DNA of 15,432 bases. Origin: Natronohydrobacter sp. GTDB taxonomy: Bacteria; Pseudomonadota; Alphaproteobacteria; Rhodobacterales; Rhodobacteraceae. The notes below the pieces were generated by a model that worked only from the letters and a program-made list of their open reading frames with translations, made no database searches and had not been told where the DNA came from. Shown here piece after piece: positions 1 to 6,989 of the stretch. A program made the translations under genes and the position numbers. Each line of letters starts with the position of its first letter. Within the stretch, counting starts at the first letter, position 1. The stretch covers positions 1-15,432 of the forward strand of contig SKSL01000232.1 in assembly GCA_007123015.1 (NCBI GenBank), read 5' to 3'.

Positions 1-1
1 A

Positions 2-64
2 CTGGTGGGGATCGCCGTGGCCGTCTGGGCGCGGGTGGATGATTGGAAGAAAGGGCTGCGGTGA
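2..64 (+). CDS. 3' end of a small membrane protein, possibly holin-like (partial)
   Basis: A reading frame is open from the window edge and stops at TGA 62-64. It gives a 20-residue tail with a hydrophobic stretch (LVGIAVAVWA) followed by a charged end (DDWKKGLR). The stop overlaps the ATG of the next gene (ATG at 64), the tight coupling usual in phage lysis cassettes. Holin or a small membrane protein is inferred only from the hydrophobic tail and from the spanin-like genes that follow. The rest lies outside the window. Confidence 0.4.
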   Translation: MVGIAVAVWARVDDWKKGLR

Positions 65-321
65 TGTGGGGCAGTCTGGTGGTCGGGCTTCTGGCCCGGC
101 CTTGGGCGCGGCGGGTGGCGGGTATTGCGCTCGTCACACTCACCATCGCCTTGTTCACTCTCAATCTTCGCCGCACGGCTGAGCATGCAGGCCGCGTCGC
201 CGAGCGATTTGAGCAATTGGAGCGCACCCATGCCATTCAACGTCAGATGCTGGAGGCCGCCAGCCGCCGCCCTCGCAGCCGCGATAATCTTCTTGACCGC
301 TTGCGCGGGGGGCAGTTCTGA
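64..321 (+). CDS. Rz-like i-spanin (phage lysis inner-membrane subunit)
   Basis: An 85-residue protein. I take the ATG at 64 rather than the earlier ATG at 43 because it overlaps the upstream stop (TGATG). An N-terminal hydrophobic segment (about residues 16-34, VAGIALVTLTIALFTLNL) is followed by a charged, helix-prone domain rich in Arg, Glu and Gln (EHAGRVAERFEQLERTH). That is the architecture of Rz-type i-spanins, which anchor in the inner membrane and span the periplasm as a coiled coil to help disrupt the outer membrane at lysis. A lipoprotein gene begins inside it in another frame, as in the Rz/Rz1 pair of lambda. The sequence itself is not diagnostic; the call rests on topology, size and the nested partner. 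Confidence 0.55.
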   Translation: MWGSLVVGLLARPWARRVAGIALVTLTIALFTLNLRRTAEHAGRVAERFEQLERTHAIQRQMLEAASRRPRSRDNLLDRLRGGQF

Positions 322-766
322 CAGCCCGCCCGGCGCCTGCCCGCCGGTTGTGGAGTACAGTCGGGCCGAGCAGGCGCGGGTCGCAGAGGAGGTCGCGGCG
401 CTGCCGGAAGGCGCCACGATTATCGAATGGCTGGCGGATTATGCTGTGCTGCGGGAGCAGGCTCGGGCCTGTCGATTATGGAGCCATGACCGGGAGTCTC
501 AGGATCGTAAGAGACGGGCCGGGCAAAACTGGCGAGAAGCAACATATGCCTCAAACGCGACGGTTGGCCCCCGACCCATCTTCGGAATTCACAATTTCAA
601 ACAGCCGAGGGACTCACCGCCCTGCGCGAGCCATCGTGGCACACTGGCGTTCGGTCCGTCTCGCGCGGAAATGGGCACAATTGTGCACCCGGGAAGTCAA
701 TTTTGGAGCCGCTTGCGGCAGCTTAACTATTCAAGTAGTTGCCAATATCGGCTGACCCGCCGCTGA
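230..766 (+). CDS. Rz1-like lipoprotein (o-spanin) with a probably foreign C-terminal extension
   Basis: It starts at ATG 230 inside the i-spanin gene in a different frame. Residues 1-25 form a lipoprotein signal with lipobox LTAC (Cys25), so the product should be an outer-membrane lipoprotein. Residues 26 to about 83 (GACPPVVEYSRAEQARVAEE through ADYAVLREQARACR) look like the Cys/Pro-rich plus helical o-spanin-like proteins of alphaproteobacterial prophages, which normally end near here. The frame instead runs about 95 residues further to a TGA at 764-766, through low-complexity sequence with no recognisable domain. The most likely reading is a truncated o-spanin whose natural end was removed by a deletion or recombination near position 475-485, leaving a chance fusion ORF. 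The N-terminal part is fairly secure, the C-terminal part is not. Confidence 0.5.
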   Translation: MPFNVRCWRPPAAALAAAIIFLTACAGGSSDSPPGACPPVVEYSRAEQARVAEEVAALPEGATIIEWLADYAVLREQARACRLWSHDRESQDRKRRAGQNWREATYASNATVGPRPIFGIHNFKQPRDSPPCASHRGTLAFGPSRAEMGTIVHPGSQFWSRLRQLNYSSSCQYRLTRR

Positions 767-989
767 CCAAGATCAGAGCAGGAACGGCGCTGCCCTCGCG
801 GCTGCCACCCCGTCGATGACAATGTCCGCAACCATCGCTGGGTCGGACCGCCCTGCGCTGGATGTGATCGCAGCGAACGTCGAGGGTGCCGACGCTGCCA
901 TCTTCGTGGCCTTCGGCGACCTTGACCGAGGTGAATGTTTGATCATTCTACATCAAGCACGGCTGCGGCATGAGTTGACCTCACACTAG
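756..989 (+). pseudogene. Possible relic of an Asp/Glu (hydantoin) racemase family gene
   Basis: A frame open from 756 to the stop at 987-989 contains, around 850-910, the stretch VIAANVEGADAAIFVAFGD. It resembles the conserved core of Asp/Glu/hydantoin racemases, which typically read roughly GADAVVIACFGDPGL. After FGD the similarity ends, and the part before it is too short for the roughly 220-240-residue family. No convincing start or SD is seen. Racemases of this family often lie next to peptide-type ABC transporters and amidases, which would fit the operon that converges on this spot. The match is short, so this is a tentative call for a decayed fragment. Confidence 0.3.
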
Positions 990-1202
990 CGTTCGCCACC
1001 TGACGCAAGATTCCCATTGGCGAGTTGATGTGCCATCTTCGGTGTATGAGACGATTCGACATCGGCCTCTACCTTGACCCTCAGGTTACGTTTTCGAAAC
1101 AATCGGCAAATAAACATACGATTATCCCGATGACAGTCGTCTGCTCCAAGCGCTTTCCGGGGCTCGGTGGGGACGCCGACATCAGAATCCGGATACCAAG
1201 CG
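990..1202. other. Intergenic stretch with no recognisable gene
   Basis: Between the racemase-like relic and the stop of the amidase gene I see no ORF with family features, no good SD and no Rho-independent terminator for the minus-strand operon (no GC hairpin followed by a T-run in the direction of transcription). The reverse frame that runs through it from 1246 overlaps the amidase C-terminus and resembles nothing I know. Confidence 0.5.
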
Positions 1203-2531
1203 TCAGAGGGCGCTGTTAGGCATGAGGCGGAATAAGCGCTGCGCAACTTTCAATGCATGTGCGTCGTGGCCTTCTAGGCAAGTGATTTGAAGCCCGTGAC
1301 GCAGCCTGGACCTTGATGTAGCAGCCATTGGGAGTGTGATGCTCGGCGCACCGGTAAATGTCCAGATTCCGTTGCAGATGGCCGTCCCAGTGCTTTCGAG
1401 CCCTTCCGGCGCCAGCCCGGCAGTGGCCGTGGAGAGAATGGCATCGTATCCATCAAACGCGTCGGCGAGGCGGCGCCGTGCTCGCGACATTTCAGTGAGG
1501 GCAGCGGCATAGTGGACAGCCTTGGCTGACTGACCCTTGGCGATTGCTTCGCGGAGCGTGTCGGACACACCGCTACGCCCGTCCTGCATAACCCACTCAT
1601 AGTGATGCGCCATTTCGACAAAATTGATCAACTCACGAAGACCCGCAACCTTTGAAAAGAGGTCTGGGAGCGCCACTTCGGCGATCTGAACCTGATCTTT
1701 TGGCAGCGTGGAAAGGCTGTCGCGCAACCGGGTGTAGTGGTCCTCCGCCACGCCGGGAAGCCGGACCAGGGCGAGCGACAGCACAGGCTGCACCGCGGGA
1801 TCCAGCGCCGTATCGCTTCGATCTGTGTCGCTCAGGGTATCGACAAGAAGGGCGGCATCGCGGATGTCGCGGGAAAAGACCCCGATCGTATCGAGCGACG
1901 GCGATTGTGTCTGCACACCGCGGCGCGAGATCCGACCGAAGCTAGGCTTGTATCCGATGATCCCGCAATAGCTGGCCGGGCGGATGACCGACCCGCCGGT
2001 TTGCGTGCCGACAGCCAGCGGCACCATGCCCGCCGCCACCGCAGCGGCGGACCCCGATGACGACCCGCCCGGTGTGTGGCCCGTGTCAAGCGGGTTGCGG
2101 GTCGGGCCGGGATGCATGAAGGCCAGTTCCGTCGTCACGGTCTTGCCCATGATGATCGCGCCTGCAGCGTTCAGTTTCTCCGCTATGGCCGAGGGCACTT
2201 GTGGGAGTCTCGCGTTCACGGCGGAGGTTCCGAAGGCTGTCGGCATTCCTGCGACATCAATGATGTCCTTCAACCCGACCGGAACCCCATGCAGAGGTCC
2301 GAGCGTGCGGCCCGCGCGCTGCCAAGCGTCCAGCGCGTCGGCCTGCGCCAGCACGCCTGCGGGGTCATGCCATGCGAAGGCGTGGATATGCGGCTCGACC
2401 TGCGCGATGCGGTCGAGCAATGCCTCGGCGACCTCTCGGGCCGTCATGCGGCGCGCGGCGATCTGCGCGCGCAACTCTGCCGCGGTCATGGCGGCGGTCG
2501 ATCCGGGCTCGGGCAGGAACGAGGTGCTCAT
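1203..2531 (-). CDS. Amidase-signature family hydrolase
   Basis: A 442-residue cytosolic amidase of the amidase-signature superfamily, which hydrolyses amide bonds through a Ser-cisSer-Lys triad. The triad is visible: Lys88 in GVPVGLKDIID, cis-Ser157 in the Gly/Ser-rich loop TPGGSSSGSAAAVAAG, and nucleophile Ser181 in GTQTGGSVIRPA, 24 residues later as in malonamidase E2. The C-terminal motif FTGAPSITLPM is also typical. The length is normal for the family. No signal peptide is seen, so it should act on a substrate already imported. It is the last gene of the operon, 39 nt after the D-2-hydroxyacid dehydrogenase, with only a weak SD (GGCGGG region). Substrate specificity cannot be read from the sequence; related proteins are often misnamed GatA, but no gatB/gatC lies here. 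Confidence 0.93.
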   Translation of the reverse strand: MSTSFLPEPGSTAAMTAAELRAQIAARRMTAREVAEALLDRIAQVEPHIHAFAWHDPAGVLAQADALDAWQRAGRTLGPLHGVPVGLKDIIDVAGMPTAFGTSAVNARLPQVPSAIAEKLNAAGAIIMGKTVTTELAFMHPGPTRNPLDTGHTPGGSSSGSAAAVAAGMVPLAVGTQTGGSVIRPASYCGIIGYKPSFGRISRRGVQTQSPSLDTIGVFSRDIRDAALLVDTLSDTDRSDTALDPAVQPVLSLALVRLPGVAEDHYTRLRDSLSTLPKDQVQIAEVALPDLFSKVAGLRELINFVEMAHHYEWVMQDGRSGVSDTLREAIAKGQSAKAVHYAAALTEMSRARRRLADAFDGYDAILSTATAGLAPEGLESTGTAICNGIWTFTGAPSITLPMAATSRSRLRHGLQITCLEGHDAHALKVAQRLFRLMPNSAL

Positions 2532-2570
2532 GTCAGCCCGCCGCTGCTGGGTCGAGAGCCGCGTTGCGCA

Positions 2571-3536
2571 TCATGCAACCCGGTCCGGTGCATCACATCC
2601 GGCGAAGACCGCATCGAGATTGTCAAGCGCCCGGAAACCCATGGCGATACGCGTCTCGAAGGTCGCCGAGCCGATATGAGGGAGCACGAACACATTCTCG
2701 AGTGCAGAAAGCCTGAGGTTGCCACCTGGTTCGGTTCGGAACACATCAAGACCGGCCGCGAAGAGATGGCCGGATTGCAGCGCATCGCAAAGCGCGTCCT
2801 CGTCAACAAGGCTGCCGCGCGCCGTGTTGACCAGAATTGCCCCGCGCGGCATCAGATCCAGCCGCTCCGCATCGATTACCCCGATCGTGTCAGGCGTGGC
2901 CGGGCAGTGCAGTGACAGGACATCGCTTGCTGCAACGAGCGATTCGATTGTCTCGTGCCATATGGCCCCTTCTTCCTGGTCTGGCGGCAAGCGTTGTCGG
3001 TTGTGGTAATGTATCTCCATGTCGAAGCCCCGGGCACGCGCCGCCGCCACCTGACCCACGCGCCCCATCCCGAGGATGCCGAACCGTTTGCCCGTGACCT
3101 GACGCCCGACCATGAACGATGGAGACCATGACGCCCAGCGGTTCTCGCGCAGCAGCCGGTTGCCTTCGGCACCGCGCCGCGCGGCGCCCAACATGCACAG
3201 AATGGCGATCTCGGCGGTCGCGTCCGACAGAACATCGGGCGTATTCGTGACAATGATGCCGCGGGCTGCCGCAGCGCTCAGATCGATATGATCGACACCA
3301 ACCGAATGATTGGCGATCACGCGCAACCGTTCAGGGAGCGCCGCGATGACGTTCGCAGTAAACATCTCGGAATGACAGGGCAGCACCGCGTCGACCTGCT
3401 GACAGGCTGCGACCAGTTCGGACGAAGTGAAGACCTGATCGTCCGGGTTGAATATCGCGTCATAATCGTGCGCCGCGCGCTCTTCGACCTCCGGAGAGAG
3501 CTTCCGGGTCACCAGCAATCTGGGCTTGCTGACCAT
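2571..3536 (-). CDS. D-2-hydroxyacid dehydrogenase (glyoxylate/hydroxypyruvate reductase type)
   Basis: A 321-residue NAD(P)-dependent oxidoreductase interconverting a D-2-hydroxyacid and a 2-oxoacid. The Rossmann motif GxGxxG is at residues 156-161 (GMGRVG) after KRFGIL. The catalytic residues are in place: Arg240 (NTARGSLVDE), Glu269 (RTEPGG) and His287 (LPHIGSAT). An Arg after the second beta-strand (HYHNR, Arg180) where NAD-specific members usually have Asp suggests a preference for NADPH. The N-terminal substrate domain has the usual NHSVGVDHIDL motif (residues 76-86). The gene starts 9 nt after the aldo/keto reductase stop, so the two are probably translationally coupled. In context it may process the 2-hydroxyacid produced downstream of glyoxalase; that link is inference. 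Confidence 0.93.
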   Translation of the reverse strand: MVSKPRLLVTRKLSPEVEERAAHDYDAIFNPDDQVFTSSELVAACQQVDAVLPCHSEMFTANVIAALPERLRVIANHSVGVDHIDLSAAAARGIIVTNTPDVLSDATAEIAILCMLGAARRGAEGNRLLRENRWASWSPSFMVGRQVTGKRFGILGMGRVGQVAAARARGFDMEIHYHNRQRLPPDQEEGAIWHETIESLVAASDVLSLHCPATPDTIGVIDAERLDLMPRGAILVNTARGSLVDEDALCDALQSGHLFAAGLDVFRTEPGGNLRLSALENVFVLPHIGSATFETRIAMGFRALDNLDAVFAGCDAPDRVA

Positions 3537-3545
3537 CGCGGATTC

Positions 3546-4496
3546 TCAGCGGCTCAGGGCGCGGACGCGCTCGATCAATTCGCGGTCGAATGTGTGCCCA
3601 TCAATCGCCCGGATGGCTGATTGCACCTGCTCGGGGTTGTTAAGCGACACCACCACAGATGTGATCGCCGGGTGAGACAGGGCGAAGCGGATGGCTGCAT
3701 CGCTCCACGAAGAAATCTCGGTCCCCAATTCGGCCTGGATCTTGTCGAACAGCTTATACTGACTGTCCCAGGCTGCACCGCGTTTTGGGTCATCACCTGC
3801 AAGCGCATCGCGGCGCGCCCGCTTATCAGTAATGATCCCTTGCAGATAGGGGCGCATCGAGAATACCCCCATTCCCCGCGCTTCGCAGTCGTCGAACACG
3901 TCGAGCATTTCTGTCTCGAGGAAGTTCCAGAAAGCGATCAACCCATCGAAGGCGCCTGAGGCGACCGCGTGCCTCGCGTATCCATGCGTATGCGGGAACG
4001 TGATGACGTAGCCGATCTTGCCCTCCTGTCGCATGGCTAGCGCGGTTTCAAGCAGGGCGGCATTGGTTTGCTGCAACGCCCCGATCCGCACCGGATCGCC
4101 GCGTTCGTCATAGATGATATCCTTGGGAACACCGCGTTGCAGATGCTGGACGATGGCGATGCGCTCGGTCTTCAACTCGCGTAGCGCTGTCTCAACATGG
4201 TCGCGGAACTGGGCCTCACTGAAGGCGGGGTCGGCATAGTCGGGGGATGGCACCTTGATAATGTGGTGCAGATCGGCCCGACGCGGATGCTGCGCGAGAA
4301 TTTTCTCCAATGCCCAGCGGGTGCCATACTCATAGCTGGAATGGATCGTGTTGACCCCAGCATCCAGCGCTTCGAGAATCGCGCGCCGACCAAGCTCCTC
4401 ATCATTCGTGGCTTGTGCCCCGTCGACAAATCGCAGGGCCCCGAAGGTGATTTCCGAAATCTCGAGATCTGTGGTGCCAAAACGACGATAGCGCAT
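3546..4496 (-). CDS. Aldo/keto reductase with altered catalytic tetrad (Asp to His)
   Basis: A 316-residue (alpha/beta)8 aldo/keto reductase. I chose ATG at 4496 (MRYRRFGTTDLEISEITFG) because it begins exactly at the family N-terminus and has a strong GGGGGGAGG SD just upstream. The frame extends to 4628 but that part overlaps the upstream gene. Family landmarks are NTIHSSYEYGTRWALEKIL (residues 49-67), the catalytic-Lys segment HHIIKVPSP (Lys81) and IVQHLQRG (His118). Tyr57, Lys81 and His118 match the Tyr-Lys-His of the tetrad, but the Asp normally found in the D-(T/S)-A-x-x-YG motif is His52 here. It probably acts on an aldehyde or ketone intermediate of the operon's pathway, if it is catalytically standard. 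The 70-nt gap upstream holds a hairpin. Confidence 0.9.
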   Translation of the reverse strand: MRYRRFGTTDLEISEITFGALRFVDGAQATNDEELGRRAILEALDAGVNTIHSSYEYGTRWALEKILAQHPRRADLHHIIKVPSPDYADPAFSEAQFRDHVETALRELKTERIAIVQHLQRGVPKDIIYDERGDPVRIGALQQTNAALLETALAMRQEGKIGYVITFPHTHGYARHAVASGAFDGLIAFWNFLETEMLDVFDDCEARGMGVFSMRPYLQGIITDKRARRDALAGDDPKRGAAWDSQYKLFDKIQAELGTEISSWSDAAIRFALSHPAITSVVVSLNNPEQVQSAIRAIDGHTFDRELIERVRALSR

Positions 4497-4525
4497 GCTC
4501 TTCCTCCCCCCGTGTCTTCCGTGTT

Positions 4526-4554
4526 CAGGGGCGGGCATTTTCACCCGCTCCCTG
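4526..4554 (-). other. Intercistronic stem-loop before the aldo/keto reductase gene
   Basis: Arms 4526-4535 (CAGGGGCGGG) and 4544-4554 (CCCGCTCCCTG) pair over 10 bp with one bulged base and an 8-nt loop. It lies between the hydroxyacyl-CoA-dehydrogenase-family stop and the next SD. No T-run follows on the minus strand, so it is more likely an mRNA-stability or processing element than a terminator. Confidence 0.5.
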
Positions 4555-4566
4555 AGCGTTATACGG

Positions 4567-5514
4567 TTACGTAATGTTCTCTTTCGCCCATTGCTTATGC
4601 ACGGCGAGCGCCATGAGCCGGCGGTCACGCCAGCGCTGGCGATCCTTCAGCTTGTCGATTGGCAGGCGCGCGCGAAAGCGCTCTTCGATGTAATCGATCA
4701 GTGGGCCGGCCCATGGCACAAGGTCGCGCTGTTCGGCGGCGATGTTGCGGTTCATCGGCTCGTAGCGCTCTGCATATTCACGGATACCATTCGGCGCGTT
4801 GAGATCGCCCACCTCCAGCGGCCCGATGAAGGACCAGCGCTGGCTGATCCCTTCGGACATGGCGCGGTCCACGTCTTCGGGCGTGGCGACACCCATCGCA
4901 ACCAGACGAAACGCTTCATGCAGGATCGGCGATTGCAGGCGATTCATGATGAAGCCGGTCACTTCCTTGTTCAGCGTGATCGGGGCCTGGCCCATTTCCT
5001 CCAGCCGTGCGCGGGTCTTTTTGACAATCGCCGCGTCGGTCCAAGGCGCGGGCACGAGTTCAAGAATAGGCACGACATAGGGGGGGTTGGTCGGGTGCAC
5101 GATCATGCAACGATGCCGACCGTCAAGGTGTTCGGTGAACTTGGAAGCGACAATCGAGGATGAGGACGACGCCAGCACCACGTCATCGCCACAAAGCTTG
5201 TCCAGCTTGCCGAAGAGGTCCAGCTTGACCTCCAGCGTTTCGGGGGCGTTTTCCTGAACATGGATCGCAGCCTCGACCGCCTCTTCCATCGTCTTGACCG
5301 CAGAGATGCGGCTGACGACATCATCGGCGGTGCGGCCATTCAACAGGCCCACATCTTCCAGATCCTCGCAGGTCTCACGAATGCGTGGCAACGCAGCCTC
5401 GGCCACCCCGTCAATCGGATCATAGAGCGTAACCTCGTAGCCGCCGCGCGAAAAACAAACTGCGAAGGCCCGCCCAATGATTCCAGATCCTATCATTGCT
5501 ATGCGTTCTGCCAT
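4567..5514 (-). CDS. 3-hydroxyacyl-CoA dehydrogenase family protein (L-gulonate/L-carnitine dehydrogenase-like)
   Basis: A 315-residue NAD-dependent 3-hydroxy compound dehydrogenase. I start at ATG 5514 (MAERIAMIGSG) because an AGGAGG SD sits 9 nt upstream; the frame continues to 5553 without reason. The NAD-binding motif GSGIIG (residues 9-14) and acidic Asp32 after the second strand indicate NAD. Glu88 (VQENAPE) and His140 (IVHPTNPPYVVPILELVP) correspond to the family's Glu-His catalytic pair. The SSSSS segment and HPxNPPY...ELVP are characteristic of the lambda-crystallin/L-gulonate 3-dehydrogenase and L-carnitine dehydrogenase branch rather than of true fatty-acid beta-oxidation enzymes. 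No CoA ligase, hydratase or thiolase is nearby, so a non-CoA 3-hydroxyacid is the likelier substrate. Confidence 0.9.
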   Translation of the reverse strand: MAERIAMIGSGIIGRAFAVCFSRGGYEVTLYDPIDGVAEAALPRIRETCEDLEDVGLLNGRTADDVVSRISAVKTMEEAVEAAIHVQENAPETLEVKLDLFGKLDKLCGDDVVLASSSSSIVASKFTEHLDGRHRCMIVHPTNPPYVVPILELVPAPWTDAAIVKKTRARLEEMGQAPITLNKEVTGFIMNRLQSPILHEAFRLVAMGVATPEDVDRAMSEGISQRWSFIGPLEVGDLNAPNGIREYAERYEPMNRNIAAEQRDLVPWAGPLIDYIEERFRARLPIDKLKDRQRWRDRRLMALAVHKQWAKENIT

Positions 5515-5549
5515 CTGCCTTTTCCTCCTATGTGTCTCGCTTCTTGCGA

Positions 5550-5936
5550 TCACGCAGCGCGCGTCGCATTTTCAATGAATTCAATCTTGTAGCCGGTCGG
5601 ATCGTCCGCAAAGGCGATCCGGGTTCCGTTTTTCATGGTCTTGGGCTTCAACGAGAAAGGCACACCCTTTGCGGACAGCTCATCATGCTTGGCATCCACG
5701 CTGTCGACGAAAAAGGCCAGATGGCCAAAGGCATCGCCCAACTCGTAGGCGCGGCCGTCATGGTTGTAGGTCAGCTCGATTTCCATGCCCGATTTGGGGT
5801 CTTTCAGAAAGGCCAGCGTGGCATCAGCACCGGGGAGTTCGAAATGCTCGATCAGATCCAGCCCCAGCGTGTCGCGATAGAACGCGATCGAGGCGTCCAT
5901 ATCGGCGACGCGGATCATGGTATGGGCAAAGCGCAT
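5550..5936 (-). CDS. gloA: Glyoxalase I (lactoylglutathione lyase) homologue, VOC fold
   Basis: A 128-residue single-unit glyoxalase I. It aligns over its whole length with E. coli GloA as I remember it: MRFAHTMIRV at the start, IELTYN in the middle, YELGDAFGHLA, and DPTGYKIEFIE at the end. The four metal ligands are all present: His5, Glu54, His72 and Glu119. The enzyme converts the hemithioacetal of glutathione and a 2-oxoaldehyde (methylglyoxal in the classical case) to a D-2-hydroxyacyl-glutathione. I chose ATG 5936 because it matches the GloA N-terminus and has GGAG about 10 nt upstream; the longer frame to 6047 would overlap the permease gene. Its place inside a catabolic operon suggests a pathway-specific 2-oxoaldehyde rather than general detoxification. 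No glyoxalase II gene is in the window. Confidence 0.9.
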   Translation of the reverse strand: MRFAHTMIRVADMDASIAFYRDTLGLDLIEHFELPGADATLAFLKDPKSGMEIELTYNHDGRAYELGDAFGHLAFFVDSVDAKHDELSAKGVPFSLKPKTMKNGTRIAFADDPTGYKIEFIENATRAA

Positions 5937-5964
5937 GTGTTGAGTCTCCAGTTTTCTGCAAGGT

Positions 5965-6900
5965 TCAGGATTTGCCGACCCGCGGGTCCAGCAAGACGTA
6001 GCAAATGTCGGCGATGAGGTTGAGCACCACAAAAAGCGCGGCGACAAAACTCAGGCCCGCGGCCACGACGGGTATGTCGAGAGTGCGGATTGAGTCCATC
6101 AAAAGCCGCCCCATGCCCGGCCATGCGAAAACACTCTCCACCACCATAGACCCGGCGATCAGGTTGCCGATCTGCAAGGCCGTGATCGTGACATAGGGGA
6201 TCATGGCGTTGCGAAGCGCATGGATATAAACCACGCGCGGGACCGGGGCGCCCTTGGCGCGGGCGGTTCGTATATAGTCTTCGTTGATGACCTCGAGCAT
6301 CGTCGAGCGCATCATGCGCGTGAGATAGGCCATGGGCAGAAGGGCCAGCGCGATGATCGGCAGGATCATGTGGCTGATCTGCTTCCACAGCCCGCCATCG
6401 GTCTCGCGGCCAGAAGATGGCAGCCAGCCAAGGATATTCGCAAACAGCACGATCATCATGATCGCGACCCAGAAGTTCGGAGCCGCCTGTCCGACAAGCG
6501 CAGTGACACGCGCCGTGTAGTCGATTGCGGAATTGCGGCGCAGCGCGCTGACGATGCCTGCCGGGATCGACACCAGCAACGCCAGCAGCAGGGCCGGCAC
6601 GGCAATCTCGGCAGAGCGGCTCAACCGTTCCCACAGCAAGGGCAGCACCGGCTGCTGATGGCGATAGGAGACGCCGAAGTCGCCCTGCACGGCACCGAGC
6701 ATGAATTCGAAATATTGCACGACCAGCGGGCGATTGAAGCCCAGCTGTTCACGCAAGCGTTCGGCTTGGTCGCGTGACGCTTCTGCCCCGGTGATCATTG
6801 TGACCGGATCGCCGATCACGAACATCAGGATGAAGGCGAGGGTCAAAGCCGCCAATATGACGATCAGGCCCTGTCCCATGCGTTGCAGGATGAATCTCAT
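5965..6900 (-). CDS. ABC transporter permease, DppB/OppB type
   Basis: A 311-residue inner-membrane permease of a dipeptide/oligopeptide-type importer. Start ATG 6900 (MRFILQRMGQGLIV) is backed by GGGAGG 10 nt upstream and matches the family N-terminus. The first membrane helix is at about residues 9-29 and roughly five further helices follow. The hallmark gene-B loop residues (REQLGFNRPLVVQYFEF) are near position 50. The EAA coupling loop is RTARAKGAPVPRVVYIHALR. It forms the channel with the DppC-type permease encoded upstream. The gene order is unusual: the binding-protein gene separates the two permease genes. Confidence 0.95.
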   Translation of the reverse strand: MRFILQRMGQGLIVILAALTLAFILMFVIGDPVTMITGAEASRDQAERLREQLGFNRPLVVQYFEFMLGAVQGDFGVSYRHQQPVLPLLWERLSRSAEIAVPALLLALLVSIPAGIVSALRRNSAIDYTARVTALVGQAAPNFWVAIMMIVLFANILGWLPSSGRETDGGLWKQISHMILPIIALALLPMAYLTRMMRSTMLEVINEDYIRTARAKGAPVPRVVYIHALRNAMIPYVTITALQIGNLIAGSMVVESVFAWPGMGRLLMDSIRTLDIPVVAAGLSFVAALFVVLNLIADICYVLLDPRVGKS

Positions 6901-6938
6901 CTCAACAAGCCTCCCGTAAGGTGATGAAAGTCCCGGCG

Positions 6939-6967
6939 TCAGGCGGACGAACTGCACGTCCGCCTGA
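6939..6967 (-). other. Perfect 11-bp stem-loop between binding-protein and permease genes
   Basis: Arms TCAGGCGGACG (6939-6949) and CGTCCGCCTGA (6957-6967) are perfectly complementary, with a 7-nt loop. It lies 22 nt after the binding-protein stop and 38 nt before the DppB start. No T-run follows on the minus strand. Such intercistronic hairpins after a binding-protein gene are known (for example after malE) to protect the upstream mRNA and keep binding protein in excess over permease. Confidence 0.75.
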
Positions 6968-6989
6968 AATCTGTGTTCGCGTGATCAGA

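Noticed and set aside
986..1246. An 86-codon minus-strand frame after the amidase
   Set aside because: It overlaps the amidase C-terminus in another frame, has no SD and resembles no family.
1203..2531. Reading the amidase as GatA, subunit of the tRNA amidotransferase
   Set aside because: No gatB or gatC is adjacent, and the gene sits at the end of a transport and catabolic operon; a general amidase-signature hydrolase fits better.
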